Shown here piece by piece: positions 34,778 through 46,206 of a stretch of 64,000 bases of DNA. Numbering within the stretch: position 1 is the first letter of the stretch; each line of letters opens with the position of its first letter. The stretch comes from Acanthosoma haemorrhoidale (Eukaryota > Arthropoda > Insecta > Hemiptera > Acanthosomatidae): assembly GCA_930367205.1 (NCBI GenBank), contig OV884011.1, forward strand, positions 112,087,139-112,151,138. Direction: 5' to 3'. The notes beneath the pieces are model-generated. The model searched no databases. It was not told where the DNA came from and saw only the letters and a program-made list of their open reading frames with translations. The position numbers and the translations under genes are program-made.

Positions 34778-35508
34778 ACAACAATAGTAAATGCCCCTTA
34801 TTACGTCAGCAACAAAACCCTTCACAATGATCTGAATATACCCTATATTCTTGAACTCATCCCTTCCAAGTTCATAAAATTCCATAGTAACCTATCCAAC
34901 CACCCTAATCCCCTACCACAGTCATTGAACTTTACCACTCATCCCTATAATTCTCCTCGGAGATTAAAACAGCATTGGCCTCGTGACCTACTATAACTAA
35001 GCGTTAGTGGGATTCCTGGCAATGGCCAGTTTCTCTAATCATGTCCTGTGGCTCTCGCGCTCTTGGTCAGCTTCCGCTGACTCTTATCCAGTGACGCGGA
35101 GGGACTTCCCAAGAGCTACCTTCCTGATTCTATCCGCCTTCTTTAGGCATTCCACACCCTATATCCTTCTCATACATCCTTCAAATGGGGGAATCCCCTT
35201 AGTGAAAGGCACTCGTTAGCCCAAAATAATTTTCCTTTATTTTTTTCAACATCCTATTTTTATAAGTTTGAGAGCTAAGAAAAAAAAAAAAAAAAGAACA
35301 AAAAAAAAAGACTTCCCAAGACTCCGCTGCCTCCTTCGCATGCGAGGTGACAATCATGTGGACTTGGGGGGCCTCTTGGCTGTTTGTAAGTATTGTATGA
35401 ATGAGCGAGTGAATGATGTTGTAATTATGGTATGAATGATAACATTTATCTCAATTACTTATTGCCTAATAAAGAAGGCAGATTGTAATTTTATCCAAAT
35501 AAATTGTT
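34778..35508 (+). mobile_element. Jockey-like copy D, 5'-truncated, with a nested LINE
   Basis: Starting at AACAATAGTAAATGCCCCTT it follows the Jockey-like ORF end (ACTCATCCCTTCCAAGTTCA, CCTCGTGACCTACTATAA), the long 3' UTR (CATGTCCTGTGGCTCTCGCG, CCAGTGACGCGG, GTGACAATCATGTGGACTTG), and the terminal GGCAGATTGTAATTTTATCC plus AATAAATT. A different retroelement (35115-35309) interrupts the UTR. The ORF part has a frameshift relative to copy A. Confidence 0.85.
35103..35321 (+). mobile_element. Unclassified LINE 3' end nested in Jockey copy D, with 12-bp target duplication
   Basis: The perfect direct repeats GACTTCCCAAGA at 35103-35114 and 35310-35321 bound ~195 bp that ends in a long A-rich tail (35280-35309). 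The insert body (GGGGGAATCCCCTTAGTGAA ... AAGTTTGAGAGCTAAG) recurs at ~45537-45646 with its own A tail. It is therefore the 5'-truncated 3' end of a second non-LTR family; the clade cannot be judged from so short a piece. Confidence 0.85.
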
Positions 35509-35583
35509 GTTGACTCCTCCTCCTCCTCATTTTAAATATTTACATTTAAACTTCACATTTTTGCCCTAAATATTTTTTCTGCA

Positions 35584-35916
35584 TTAATTGCTCTGAGGCA
35601 AATTCATTTTTATTCCATCATCATAATCATCTTTGCCGTTGTCGTCATAATCATCATAACTCTCATAACAATAATAATAATCGCTACCATGAGAATTAAT
35701 CCTATATTGTGACACTGCAGGGTTTTCGGATGATCTTAGAAGCAGCAATGGCTCTGAAGATATCATGGAAAGGCTTTTGTCAGAATTAGCAGCATTGTAA
35801 ATTTTTTGCTGGCAATGACTTAATGAATTATCATATCCCCAGTCTCCTCCCAACGTAAAATAATTGTAAAACATTGCTGTTTGAAAAATTATTGGAAATA
35901 TTAAGTAAGTAATCAT
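35584..35916 (-). other. Uncharacterised 110-codon open frame
   Basis: An ATG frame with a hydrophobic N-terminus (MITYLIFPIIFQTAMFYNYF) and a C-terminal Asp/Tyr-rich region (SYDDYDDNGKDDYDDG). I recognise no family. Length and composition alone do not establish a gene. Confidence 0.2.
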
Positions 35917-36163
35917 ATAAATAATCTTGAGGTAGTCAAGTTATGGAAGGTTTACCATTCAATCATGGATTCCTTCTCGAATATCATCACAATTAAAAGA
36001 TAATATTTTTTTTTTAATTTGTTTGACCACTTACTACATAAGATAAATTACGCTCTACTGTATTGAAGTGAGTTTGACATGTGTTGTGGCCACCTCTTAA
36101 TTATGAATAATTAAAAGTTCCCCTCTTCTCGAATCATATTATACCTATCTATGTTTCCATATT

Positions 36164-36473
36164 TGTTGTTAATAAAGATTATGACGTCAGTGAGAGTAGG
36201 GGGAGGAGCTAGTGGAGCATCCTCTACTTCTTCTGGCCGCCTGGTGGGGGCCCATCCCCACCAGGGTGGACTGGCTATATAAGCAGTGGCAGTAGACCGG
36301 ATTGACAGAACGAACAGGACCGTCACATGGAACACTACTCTCTCCTCTCTCTTTGCACCTGCGCTTGGTGCTTTACTCAAAACCATGGTCTTCTCATTCA
36401 ACTATCTCTGCATCTCTCTCTCGGCGGGCGTCTCCTCCCCACTTTGGGGATACTCAGCTATCTGAGCCCGACA
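36164..36473 (+). mobile_element. Solo LTR-like repeat, copy 5 (short form)
   Basis: It begins TGTTGTTAATAAAG and ends GAGCCCGACA. It contains a CRE-like TGACGTCA (about 36182), a GC-rich segment, a TATA box (GGCTATATAAGC, 36265-36277), and the family block GAACACTACTCTCTCC... ACCATGGTCTTCTC shared with copy 2. It lacks the GGATCCGGACGG half found in other copies. At 310 bp it is the shortest member. AATAAA at ~36494 falls just outside. Confidence 0.6.
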
Positions 36474-36539
36474 TGTATATATTGTAAATTAGTTAAATAA
36501 ACAAATGAAAATAATATTCACACCCCACAAAGTCATATC

Positions 36540-37240
36540 AGAGTAAATATTCTAGACAATAAATGACGTAGCTCCAGACGAATTCATAGGCACCCATAGA
36601 GTCCCCGACCCACCTAGCAGGTACCTCCTGCAAGACGAATAATGCCTGCTCATTGGCTGTTTCGAGCTATACATTCCCCCTAGCTTTAGCCAACAATTCA
36701 AGCTACGACTTGCCTGAGGACTCTTACTTTCAGCTGATGTTTCAAGATATTGCCTATACTCATGAAACCCTCTAAACTTCATCTAACCTTGCTATGTTTT
36801 AGTCCGGCGTTGTGACCCTACCCCTTCCTAGTGGGATTCTCTGCCTTCGTCTCCCAAAATCTAGCACATCCTTGGAAAGGATCCCTCTTCCATGCAGTCT
36901 CCGGGGCCCCACAAACATAGCAGTAGCGTCTCCCCCAGCGATCCAGTTTGCCTCTTTCCTGTTTACACTAGCCTTTGGGATCCGGACGGTTTTCCCTACT
37001 CTCAGATACCGAGTTTGAACTCGCGGTCATTCCAAGACCACTTAAACTACCTGTAAAACCTAGCCTGTACCTCTTCTCCTGAACATAGTGCACTGTCGGG
37101 GCACACGCGTATCAGATATGGGAGTCAGATAGCTCAGTAGTAAGACACGTCATCAAGCAATTGTCCAGGTGAGAAACTATTCAACTCTCTCTTTCTCTCT
37201 CCACCTGGTGGTGAACTAGGCCCCCTCGTGACGGCCCGTC
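36540..37240 (+). mobile_element. Solo LTR-like repeat, copy 6
   Basis: Closely similar to copy 1 over TTTCAGCTGATGTTTCAAGA, TTTTAGTCCGGCGTTG, GGGATCCGGACGGTTTTC, TTCTCCTGAACATAGTGCAC, GGGAGTCAGATAG and the CCCTCGTGACGGCCCGTCAA end. It lies directly downstream of copy 5 in the same orientation. The left boundary is approximate. Confidence 0.6.
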
Positions 37241-37528
37241 AAACATATTTAAATATTTTGTAAATTTCTCCTGTAACCCAACAGGAGAGGTACTGAATTG
37301 ATTTGCACTTTCTCTTTTCAAAGTAAGCAAGTAACAGGGGCAATGAACAAATGCTTACTTAAGATTTTTGTTCTAATATTGTTGTTACACTGTAGGGTTT
37401 CAACCTAACAAATCAGTTTTCGTTGTATCATAAAAGAAGCTTTAGAGAAAAACACTATCAGTCAAAACAGTACAACTAATTATTCAGCATTCCTTATTTC
37501 CAGCAAGCTAAAAACAATATTTTATGTT

Positions 37529-37776
37529 TTTTTGTTTTTTTAGATAAATACAATTTTTATTAAGATAAAATTACAATCTGTCTTTTATTAGGCAATAAGT
37601 AATTGAGATAAATTTTATCATTCATGCCATATTTATAATTCATCATTCACTCGCTCATTCATACAATATTTACAAACAGCCCCCAAGTCCATAAGGCTGT
37701 CACCTCCCATGCGAAGGAGGAAGCGGAGTCTTGGGAATTCCCCCACGCTCCTACGTCAGCCACGTCACTGGATAAG
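37529..37776 (-). mobile_element. Jockey-like 3' UTR insertion with 10-bp target duplication
   Basis: Direct repeats ATTTTATGTT at 37519-37528 and 37777-37786 flank an insert whose minus strand carries the long-form 3' UTR (CTTATCCAGTGACGTGG ... CATATGG...), the GACAGATTGTAATTTTATC end and a poly(A)-rich tail directly next to one repeat. It is a 5'-truncated event of ~248 bp containing no coding sequence. Confidence 0.85.
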
Positions 37777-37786
37777 ATTTTATGTT

Positions 37787-40700
37787 AATAATTCAAAGAA
37801 ACGTGTTGTTTTTAGCTAAGCAAATATGTCTCAAGTAAACCCCCTATAAACAACCATACAAACTACTGTGGATACCTCAAATAAATAAAAATGTTTCAAA
37901 TCCCTATTTCCTTCGAGTCCCCTTGAGCAAAACAAATCTGTCCTTGGCTTCCATTGTACAACGGTTTATTGTTCCAGACGGCCAAACAATACCTACTCGC
38001 TACGTGGGTGTTTTAGCTAAGGCCACATATGTGAATGACTCACGGCCTGTCACTGTGCTGCTCAATATCTAGTGCCTAGTAATCGCTAGGCATCTAGGCA
38101 ACTTCACTCGTTCCTTTTGCAATCCAAACGAGTTTCTCCACAAGGAGTTTCTGTAATTGATTAGTTCCTGGTAGGGCTTAAAGAGCAAATAAAAAAAAAA
38201 ATAAACACCTACTTATGCTAAAGCGGCCTTCGGCATTTTCTTTCGAACATCTTTCTCGGAAGACATTAAATGTCATCTTCAAGTTCTTCCCGGTTCCCCC
38301 TCGGCTTCTTACAATGTGAACATGTTTTATTTATTATATCTCAAAAATTAGCTAGGAGGTTATAAATGAAAAGCTACACGTTGGCATTAAAACCGAGAAA
38401 TTAAATATATCGGTAATTACTTAATATCACCGGGGTTTTGACTTAGTAAGTCAATTCGTGCCTTGCAATTATTTATTTGAGCAAACATTGTGACGTCGAA
38501 TGATTACAATAGAAGCAAACACCTGAAAAAACTCAATGCTAATTTAAGTCAGCGAAAATCATTCCTTTCTTGATAGATCTAATAACCAGAAAGACTGGTT
38601 ATGTTCAGGTTTTTTTTTTGTAAACTGTGATTTTCGTTCGTAACGGCTTCATTTTCTAATTTAATTTTTAAATTTATGAGGAAATATTAATATACGACCG
38701 ACATACATACTCATGATACATTACAGGTTGAATGAGAAAACAAAATATTTGTTACTACTATCCATTTAGTTCTGTTCTCCGAAAAATTGCCTTTAAAACT
38801 TCACCAAAAACAGTCAATATTGCTACAACCATATCTTTGGAAAGATCGAAAAACGATATACTGTAATCATTTTCGCTGCCCCCGATTTCCCCGCCAGCAT
38901 CATTGGGGGGACCTCTCTTCTTCTTGGCCGATCTAGCATGTACATGTGGCGTAAATGTACGTATGAGTGTGAACTGTTCATATTTAGTGAGTGGAATTGT
39001 GTACAATGTATGAATGAGCTCTAATGCTAATCAGAATTAGCAATGCTGCATAAATAAACAGTAATTTTACCAAAAAAGAACATTCTCAAAATGATTCACT
39101 ATATTTTTAGTATTTAAATTTAGTTTTAGATATTACTGATGCAATAAATCAGAAAATAATTCTTAACAACATATTAATACTATCTCTATTGTTAAATGTA
39201 AGAATAAACATAATGATTAATTACAATTGTAATGATTTTTTGTTTAAATTGCGGTTTGAAGAGATTGAATTTACCTTCTCTACATATTCGAATTATTATT
39301 TTTTTGCATTCTTGATGTCAATATTATCTCCTACGTGATGGGGTTATACCTTTTATGTTGCAAACAAAACATCCCTGACTAGTCAGTATACCCAATGCGC
39401 CAATAACAGTGTAGGTCATACGATTTGATTACCAAAGCAGTTGAATCCTCCATTTATTTAATGTACAATACTCCAAAAAGAGGTATAGCAAGAATTATTT
39501 TGGGGTGATTAAAGGTTTAAAATAAAAATAAATTTAACTAGTTTCAAAAAATGAAAGAAATTGGTCTAATATTTATGATATTAAAATGGTACCTAGTGTT
39601 TTAAATTTAATACCAAGGTGGTCTTGTGTGAAGAGGTTTATATTTGTATTCAACTTTTCGATCTATATCAACAGTTATTTGTCTCGAGTTTTCGGTCTGG
39701 AATTAGTGTACTTCGTATTACTGTTTAAATTAAATACCAATTTAATATTGTAAGAAGAATTTACATTTTCCTTAAACAGATATTTTGTTATGGGTTTTAG
39801 GTTTCGACTTGATAAAGTAGCCTGGTTGTCCCTTTCTTTGCCAGACTCAAAGAGGACGGCCCATCTTTTCGGAATCCTTTTTAGTTTATCAACGGTCTTA
39901 CCGAGATTAATACCATTGAAGCAATAAAATCTATAAGAGCAGCAGGGAATGAAAGAGGTAATACATGGAGCGTAAGTGTTTTAAAGAGCATCAGCAATTT
40001 ATCAAATCTAACAGCAGGTATCGCCGTTCCTTTTTCATACAATTTTTCTTAGTAGCCTGAGTGGTTTCTGTCTGTATAGATTTCGTCTACTTACACACTG
40101 AGGAGGATGAGCACATTTGCCAATCCACACCAGCTGTTATTCTCCAAAGTTATTCAGGTCCCGTTCCCAAAACTGCGTACATAATAAAGAAGTTGGTTAA
40201 AAGATACAAAGAGTATGTTATTGAAGTTAGTGGAAGTAATCAATACGAACCGACAACGATATGTTTTCAAAAAAAGCTGGTATTAGTCAAAAAACAACGA
40301 AAATAGAAGATGAAAGTCTGCGGGTAGTCAAGACTGCAGCAGAAATCATACGTGAGGGCAAAAGTTTATTCATCGGACAACTCTTCTGATCTGTTTTTAA
40401 ATGATACGAAGGACGCCATTCTTCCTTATCCTTTGATGCTATTTGTTGACGAAAAGTTCTGTGAAAAAACCAAAGTATGTAAAAGATAAATCAGAACAGA
40501 GTGAAATCCATAGTATATGCAATAATATCAGCTACCCCCAAGTCACCTCATATCCATTATTCTACAATGGCTTGGAACTTGCAGAAGAAGTATGGGTCTA
40601 AATATCTGTAGATGTGCTGTCTGCATTGGGATTTCCTACAGCAGTATCAGAAACTTCGAAGTGTCAACTTTGCAGCAATCTCTGAAAATTACCACCAAAA

Positions 40701-41369
40701 ATTCTTTCACGCAATTATTTTTGACAACAGGGATACAATCGATGAAAGAAAACTTTCACCCCCAAAACCCCGATTGACAAGGTTTACTCAATTCCCTAAG
40801 TAACCTCCTTGACAAAATATGGCAGTGAACCACTGGAAGAATTCGCACACCAAGCGAAGGGGGATTTGTCAGATTGAGCGTTAATGATGGAAAATGGAAA
40901 TATTTGAACAAACATACCTGGGTAAACTAGGTTCATGAAGAGCATTGCTTCGAAGTACAGTTTCCAGACTGGTCCACTACACTTCATGCCTGGTCATTAT
41001 ATTCTAGGGCTGGATTGTTTCATTACACTCATTGTATTTTCAATCAGCTTGAACTTGCTAAGAAACTTTGTCTACAATGATTGAGACAGATGAGGATTCA
41101 TTGGCAGTACAATGAGTGAAGGTCGAAACCGACACAAAATGGTTTGGACCGTTTAAGAAAATTAAATAAAATAAAATTAAAATTAAATACCTTTGATTTA
41201 CCATTCGGAAAAATCAAATTCTCAAACCAACTGATAAAATCACTGCTATTATTTAAATGACACACTCTACAAATGCAGATGACATTCGCCACTCACTTGG
41301 ACTATATTTTACTTTCAATTAATCCCAGATTGTTCGATATTAACCTACCCACTGTGTATACTTTACTTC
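37787..41369. other. Intergenic DNA, nothing firmly recognised
   Basis: Contains short frames (38758-39006 -, 40061-40306 +, 40592-40803 +) without family resemblance. The block 39830-41100 is less AT-rich than its surroundings and could be part of the Ty3/gypsy relic that follows, but I could not align it. Confidence 0.35.
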
Positions 41370-41800
41370 AAAAAGATTAAAAATTTTACTGGTCTACCCG
41401 ATGTGAAGCCTATTTACTAAAATTGAAAAACAAGATTTCCAGTGACAGATTTCTCATAGCTTTTGACCCTTACCTACCAACAATCATCATAAGAGATGAC
41501 AGCCCGACCGGGATAGCAAATGTGCTTTCGCATCAAGTCGGCCGCGAAGAGAAGCCAGTCACATTTACCTCACGTTCACTGACCCCAAACTGACACCCCC
41601 CCCCCCACTGACCAAAACTATAGTTAGCTAGATAGGGAGGCCCTAGCGATTGTATTTGAGGTGAGTCACTTATATATGTACATTATAAAAAAAAATTTCA
41701 ACTGATAACTTACAACCACTTTCTTGAATTTTTCATGAATCAACCAAATTGCCAGCGATTACGTCTGCAACAACTCTCACTATTCTGATTTAGGATGCCC
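41370..41800 (+). pseudogene. Ty3/gypsy RT-RNase H relic
   Basis: The + strand reads FYWSTRCEAYLLKLKNKI, then FDPYLPTIIIRDDSPTGIAN and VLSHQVGREEKPVTFTSRSL, matching W...CE.AF..LK and the start of RNase H (L..D.S..GiGaVLsh....ekPIaf.SRtLt). After a C-run and a frameshift IGREALAIVFEVSHLYMY resembles EkEaLAivfav..f..YL. Stops and a short C9 run break the frame. It lies ~900 bp upstream of the sugar transporter's first exon. Confidence 0.7.
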
Positions 41801-42706
41801 AATGTGGTTTAAATCATTTCCTGCTTTTTGGAAATTAATGGAAACCAATAGTTTAATTTGATTGGGATATTCATTTACAAAGTGTAATTACCAATAATTT
41901 TATTTTAAGTTTTCAGTTTTTTATTAAATAACAAGTGAAGGAATGAAATAAGTAAACTGATGAATATATAAACAAACCTGAGGCATGCAGCTAATTTTCA
42001 ATCCCGATAGCTTTTTGTGCGTTGCATTATATCTTTTATGTCACTTTTTATCAGTTCGTGAAATAAGGTGAGCCCCATCACTTTTAACAAATTTATTCCA
42101 TTAATGTAGAATGTATATCATTAAAATTTTGTGCAATGCAGATCACTATTAGTAGAAAACAGACTTTGTATAAAATGTAGCAAAGCTACAGGAAATATAA
42201 TGAAGCAATTGTAAATAGATTCGTTTGTAGAATCTATATTTTGTAACATATATTAATTTTGTAGCAAGTGGATATGAAAATGAATATGAAAAAAAACCAG
42301 TTCGTGAACTAACTGCTCCCTGTAGATATGAAAGCTGTTCTTGGAACACTTTGCCAGGAACTGCCTCAGACACTTTGTGGTCATAGGTATTTCCCCCAGC
42401 TAAATACACATTTATTCTTTGTTTTCCCTTTTAATTACTGAATACAATAAAATTAGTTCGACATTCTCTGATTCCAAATCCTGGAGAAGTTCAACTTTAA
42501 GTATTATCGTGCTGCTGACGTTATGCACACAATGAGGCCCCTTAACCCATCCTATAGGTGTGAGTTGGGAGTAGGATGGGTATTGTGGGTATAATTTGCG
42601 GCGGGCCTTATTCCTTTCCTTTTCAGTCCACGTTGTCCTTTAGGGCAGTTTAACATGTACACTTTCAGTCAAATACAATTGTAATTTTGTATTTTTAATG
42701 TTTCAG
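41801..42706. other. Upstream flank of the sugar transporter exon
   Basis: AT-rich. No TATA-initiator pair was convincing. Because the exon at 42707 has a splice acceptor, the promoter and first non-coding exon may lie further left. Confidence 0.35.
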
Positions 42707-42866
42707 GACCGAAACGGATGCGGAAGGTGGAGGAGCTATGGAAGACAAGCGGGAGGTGAATCCCGGCTGGGATCCAAACAACAAGGACGCTAGCCCACAG
42801 CCGGTCCTTGCTCCAGAACCCCCGACCTTGGAGTACATATCTCCCTTCAGGATAGCACTTCCACAG
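42707..42866 (+). CDS. SLC2/MFS sugar transporter (trehalose-transporter-like), first coding exon
   Basis: The acceptor TTTCAG ends at 42706 and a GTATGT donor follows 42866. ATG at 42738 opens 43 codons: a hydrophilic N-terminal tail (MEDKREVNPGWDPNNKD, Pro-rich middle) ending FRIALPQ, which leads into TM1 in the next exon. The exon ends in phase 0. The frame is open 5' of the ATG through the exon start, so an upstream start in another exon is possible. The ATG is preferred because cytosolic tails of this length are usual for the family. The following intron is 15,110 bp and contains two errantivirus-like relics, Jockey copy B and a mariner fragment. Confidence 0.8.
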
Positions 42867-43791
42867 GTATGTATAATAGAATCAATCTATACGCGAAATA
42901 ATAAGGTCTACCAACTTCTTGTAGAAAACTAATAAATCACCTTAATCATTATTAGTTAAGCATAAAAAAAAAACATAAAGTAGGACACGCATTCAGAATT
43001 AGTTGTCACTGCCTAGATGATAAGCAGGAGCTCGAATTACAGGCCTGTCACTATGTTTATCTTTAACCGATACATATTACCACCTGTGTAGTTACTTACC
43101 ACAACCAATAGTTATTCATTACCTTAGTTATACTGGCAAGGGAAATGAAGATCCTATATACGAACAACCATTCTGGTAAAAGTTCCGCAGATTACATTAA
43201 AAGATAAACAGATTGCATCAATTATAAATCAAATAGTATTTGTAATATATACGTTTAAACAAAATAAAAGTAATGGCTACCTAAGTGTAGCAGTTTGGGC
43301 TAGTCTGTTCTTACCTGTTTCTTAAAAACATACTAAATGATAATAACAAAACTTCTTGCTACTTTATACCTTGCATAATTAATTATATTTTTTTAAACCA
43401 TCTTCTTAACCTAAAATCTATAAGGTGAAAAATAAAAAAAATAAATATCGTCACTTACAAAATCTTATAATTTATTCGTTTTGATAACTTATATCATGAA
43501 CTAGGACTAGGAGAAAAATAATGCCCGTTTTTTTTTCTTAATGTTTAATGTAGTCTAAATATTATTAAAACATAAAAAAATATTAATTTAGATTTATACA
43601 TTATTTATTAAAAGAATTATCAAATTTATTCATCTGAACAATTTATGTATGCTGTAAGTGGAAATGTCTTAATTTTTTTTCATTTTGATTTTTCACTAAT
43701 AGAAAGACATACCTGATGAAAAAGATAATGTAGGACTTGAGGGTTAAAACAGACCAAAAATCACCAATAGAATCTTCACTCACAAAGCTGT
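42867..43791. other. Start of transporter intron 1, nothing recognised
   Basis: AT-rich intronic DNA without element signatures. Confidence 0.45.
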
Positions 43792-44260
43792 TCACATGAA
43801 TAATTTAATAAGACTGCATTCAGTTTGAAGAGATAAACAAATAAAGGGGACAGGTATTAATATTTTGTTTATCAAAAGGCTGATAAACTTGTCCACGTTT
43901 GTTGTTTGGATAGATAAACAAATACAATTGTTTTGACAGTGTAAACGAATTTGTGTGTCACTGTATGTTAGTGCAAAAACAGGCGATTCTAAGTACTTCA
44001 TCGACTCATGGACTAGGGTTCTAAAAGAACAATGGAAAATAAAGGACTGATTTACATGACAATTATATTTCTGTAGCTCAATAATTCCAATAGAAAGAAT
44101 AGAAGAAAGTTCATTTGGTATAACACACAAAGGTACAATTATACATGGTTACAAGCTGAGAGCTTACTAGCTAATGAGTGCCCTAAGGGACCAACACTCT
44201 GGCTTATGCCTAAGGGGTATTTATCCGTGTAAGAATCCGATAACAGTAGTGATAAGGGTA
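43792..44260 (-). other. Unassigned 3' part of the errantivirus-like relic
   Basis: A 112-codon minus-strand frame (43792-44130) lies just beyond the integrase remnant in the element's direction. It contains Cys-rich and hydrophobic segments, but I see no recognisable envelope or integrase C-terminal motif. It may be element-derived or chance. Confidence 0.25.
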
Positions 44261-44269
44261 CAAATAAAA

Positions 44270-44880
44270 GACACTGTATAGGAACACTCTATACCGAGAC
44301 TTTCCAAACGATTCCGGATAAGATTATTACTATATTTGCGGCCTTGATCCATTGTTATTTGTGTAGGTGTCAGGAAGGTCGCTAAATATTTAGTTATCAC
44401 TTAGAATATATTGGTAGCGTTACGTGTTTGACTATGTCAGCGTGAAGACGATTTGAAAATGTGCCTATAATCGTTATTATGAAGGCTTGTTCGTGGTGCA
44501 AGGTGTCAATCATTAGATATTCGAAAGGGTTGTCTGGTTTTGGTGTTATTTGGAACGTAAATAAAAAGGTTTTCCGTTCTTATTTGGTTTTGGCACATGT
44601 TGCACATTTATTTATGAAGTCAGTTATTTCATCTTTCATGTGGGGGAAGTAGTTATATCGTTTCAGTTTCTAATATGTTTCCATTATACAGCGGTGAAAG
44701 GATTTTCCTACGTGGTAATTCAGAATGAGTTCCTGTTGTTCTGTATCTTCTAGTACGTCTATCAGTTTGCTAGAGTAACGTTTTATCTTGACTGTTGGGA
44801 ATTTTTATTGAACTTTTCTAAACTCGGTTATTTGTTTAATAAGTCTATTACTTCTTTTTTCTCTTTATCATCTAAATGAT
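44270..44880 (-). pseudogene. Errantivirus-like element 2: integrase remnant
   Basis: Minus-strand segments match Ty3/gypsy integrase. QQELILNYHVGKSFHRCIME and INKCATCAKTKYERK form the HHCC zinc-binding region. EYLMIDTLHHEQAFIITIIG supplies the first catalytic Asp region, and QGRKYSNNLIRNRLESLGIE matches the block preceding the catalytic Glu. Directly upstream, at ~44830-44900, RIIRVNHLDDKEKKEVIDLL resembles the leader just before reverse transcriptase, so RT and RNase H are deleted between the two. Stops and frameshifts are present throughout. Confidence 0.7.
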
Positions 44881-45090
44881 TGACGCGTATGATTCTAATT
44901 TCATTTTTATTTAATATATTAAATTCGTTGTTTACAATATTATTTATTTCATTACTTGTCTCGTTTTCTTTTGTTACTTCATTATTTTTTGTCAAATTTT
45001 CACCGCTTTTAATTATTTTCCAGTTTATTATAAATTCATTATTTTTTCATGGTTTCCATACCAAGTAACATATTGTAACGGTTGCTAAAA

Positions 45091-45312
45091 TCAAATATTT
45101 TGAACTAATGATCTATGTGACAGTCCTAGACGGGGTGCTAAGTCAATGAAGACCGTTCCACGTCCTTTTTTGCTACCGGCTGGCGTGTTCACAATAGATT
45201 CTTCCAAGGATATGTCTGTTCCGTCGGGTACAGTACTTGGTGTTATATAATTTATCTCTGAGCCTGTATCAACTATCCGCATATGTCCTTTTAAATCTGT
45301 AAAATGTGGCAA
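45091..45312 (-). pseudogene. Errantivirus-like element 2: retropepsin-type protease
   Basis: The open 73-codon frame contains MRIVDTGSEINYITPSTVPD, an aspartic-protease active site with an intact D-T-G-S motif, followed by a flap-like hydrophilic segment. In an intact element this protease would process Gag and Pol. The downstream half of the domain is cut off by a stop, so the enzyme would be incomplete. Confidence 0.75.
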
Positions 45313-45536
45313 TTCATTGCTAAGGTTTAATCTGGGTCCGTGAAGGGTGGATTGGCTTCGGGTCCACCTATTTATAAAAAATGTTCAAATCATTTCCTGG
45401 TTCCGAATGTTCTTTTTTAGTTGGTGGTTTTCGTCCTCTAAATAATTCACTTTGTTGCTTCTAGCAGTTCTCATTGAAAGCGTATTTTATGAGTGGGGAT
45501 TAAATGGTCTTGAAGGGAAGTTACTACTTTACTAGT

Positions 45537-45646
45537 TTGGGGGACTCCCCTCAGTGAAAGGCACTCATTAGCCCAAAATAATTTTTCTTTATTTTTCCCA
45601 CATCCTATTTTTATAAGTTTGAGAGCTAAGGAAAAAAAAAAAAAAG
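45537..45646 (+). mobile_element. Unclassified LINE 3' end, second copy
   Basis: GGGGGACTCCCCTCAGTGAA through AAGTTTGAGAGCTAAGG plus an A13 tail matches the nested insert at 35170-35300. It interrupts gag of errantivirus-like element 2. The flanks TTACTAC and GTACTAC may be an imperfect target duplication. Confidence 0.75.
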
Positions 45647-46206
45647 TACTACCGGCCTTATTTTTCTGTCGCCAGTTCGGTTTTTCATGCCACGCTTGGG
45701 GTTTGTTGCCATAAGAACTTCACTTTGCAAATTGGCTGTGCCTATTTTTGGTGTTGGCTTTATCTGATAATCATTTTGTTGATAAGTGTGATAGCGTCTT
45801 TGTTCGAAGTTATTTTGTCTAGGGGTTGTGTGAAGTGGTCTCTTAGGTTTACTTTCATAATTATCACTAGGTTGCTTATTATTACTTTTGTTGTAGTTTT
45901 TTCCATGTAATCGTTACATGATGTGACTACAATCATTTGATATCGCGTTCCATATAGTATCTATATTTTCGAGTTTCATGTGTGCCAAGAAGTCTCCTAG
46001 TTGAGGTTGTAAATTTCCTAGTACATGGTCGTTTATTTCGCTATCCTAATATTTTATTGGATTTAGTTTGTCACTAACATCTTTGTCTATCTGTATCCAT
46101 GAGAAAATTAAAAATCGTAATTGCGCTATGCGGTTTATGAATTCTACCGGGTGTTCATTCCTGTTTGGTAAAGTGTTCATTTGTTTTTGTATTACTTGTT
46201 CTACCA

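Noticed and set aside
36302..36487. 61-codon frame after a TATA box
   Set aside because: It lies inside an LTR-like repeat whose sister copies do not conserve the frame.
42149..42409. 86-codon minus-strand frame upstream of the transporter
   Set aside because: No family resemblance and no splice or promoter support.
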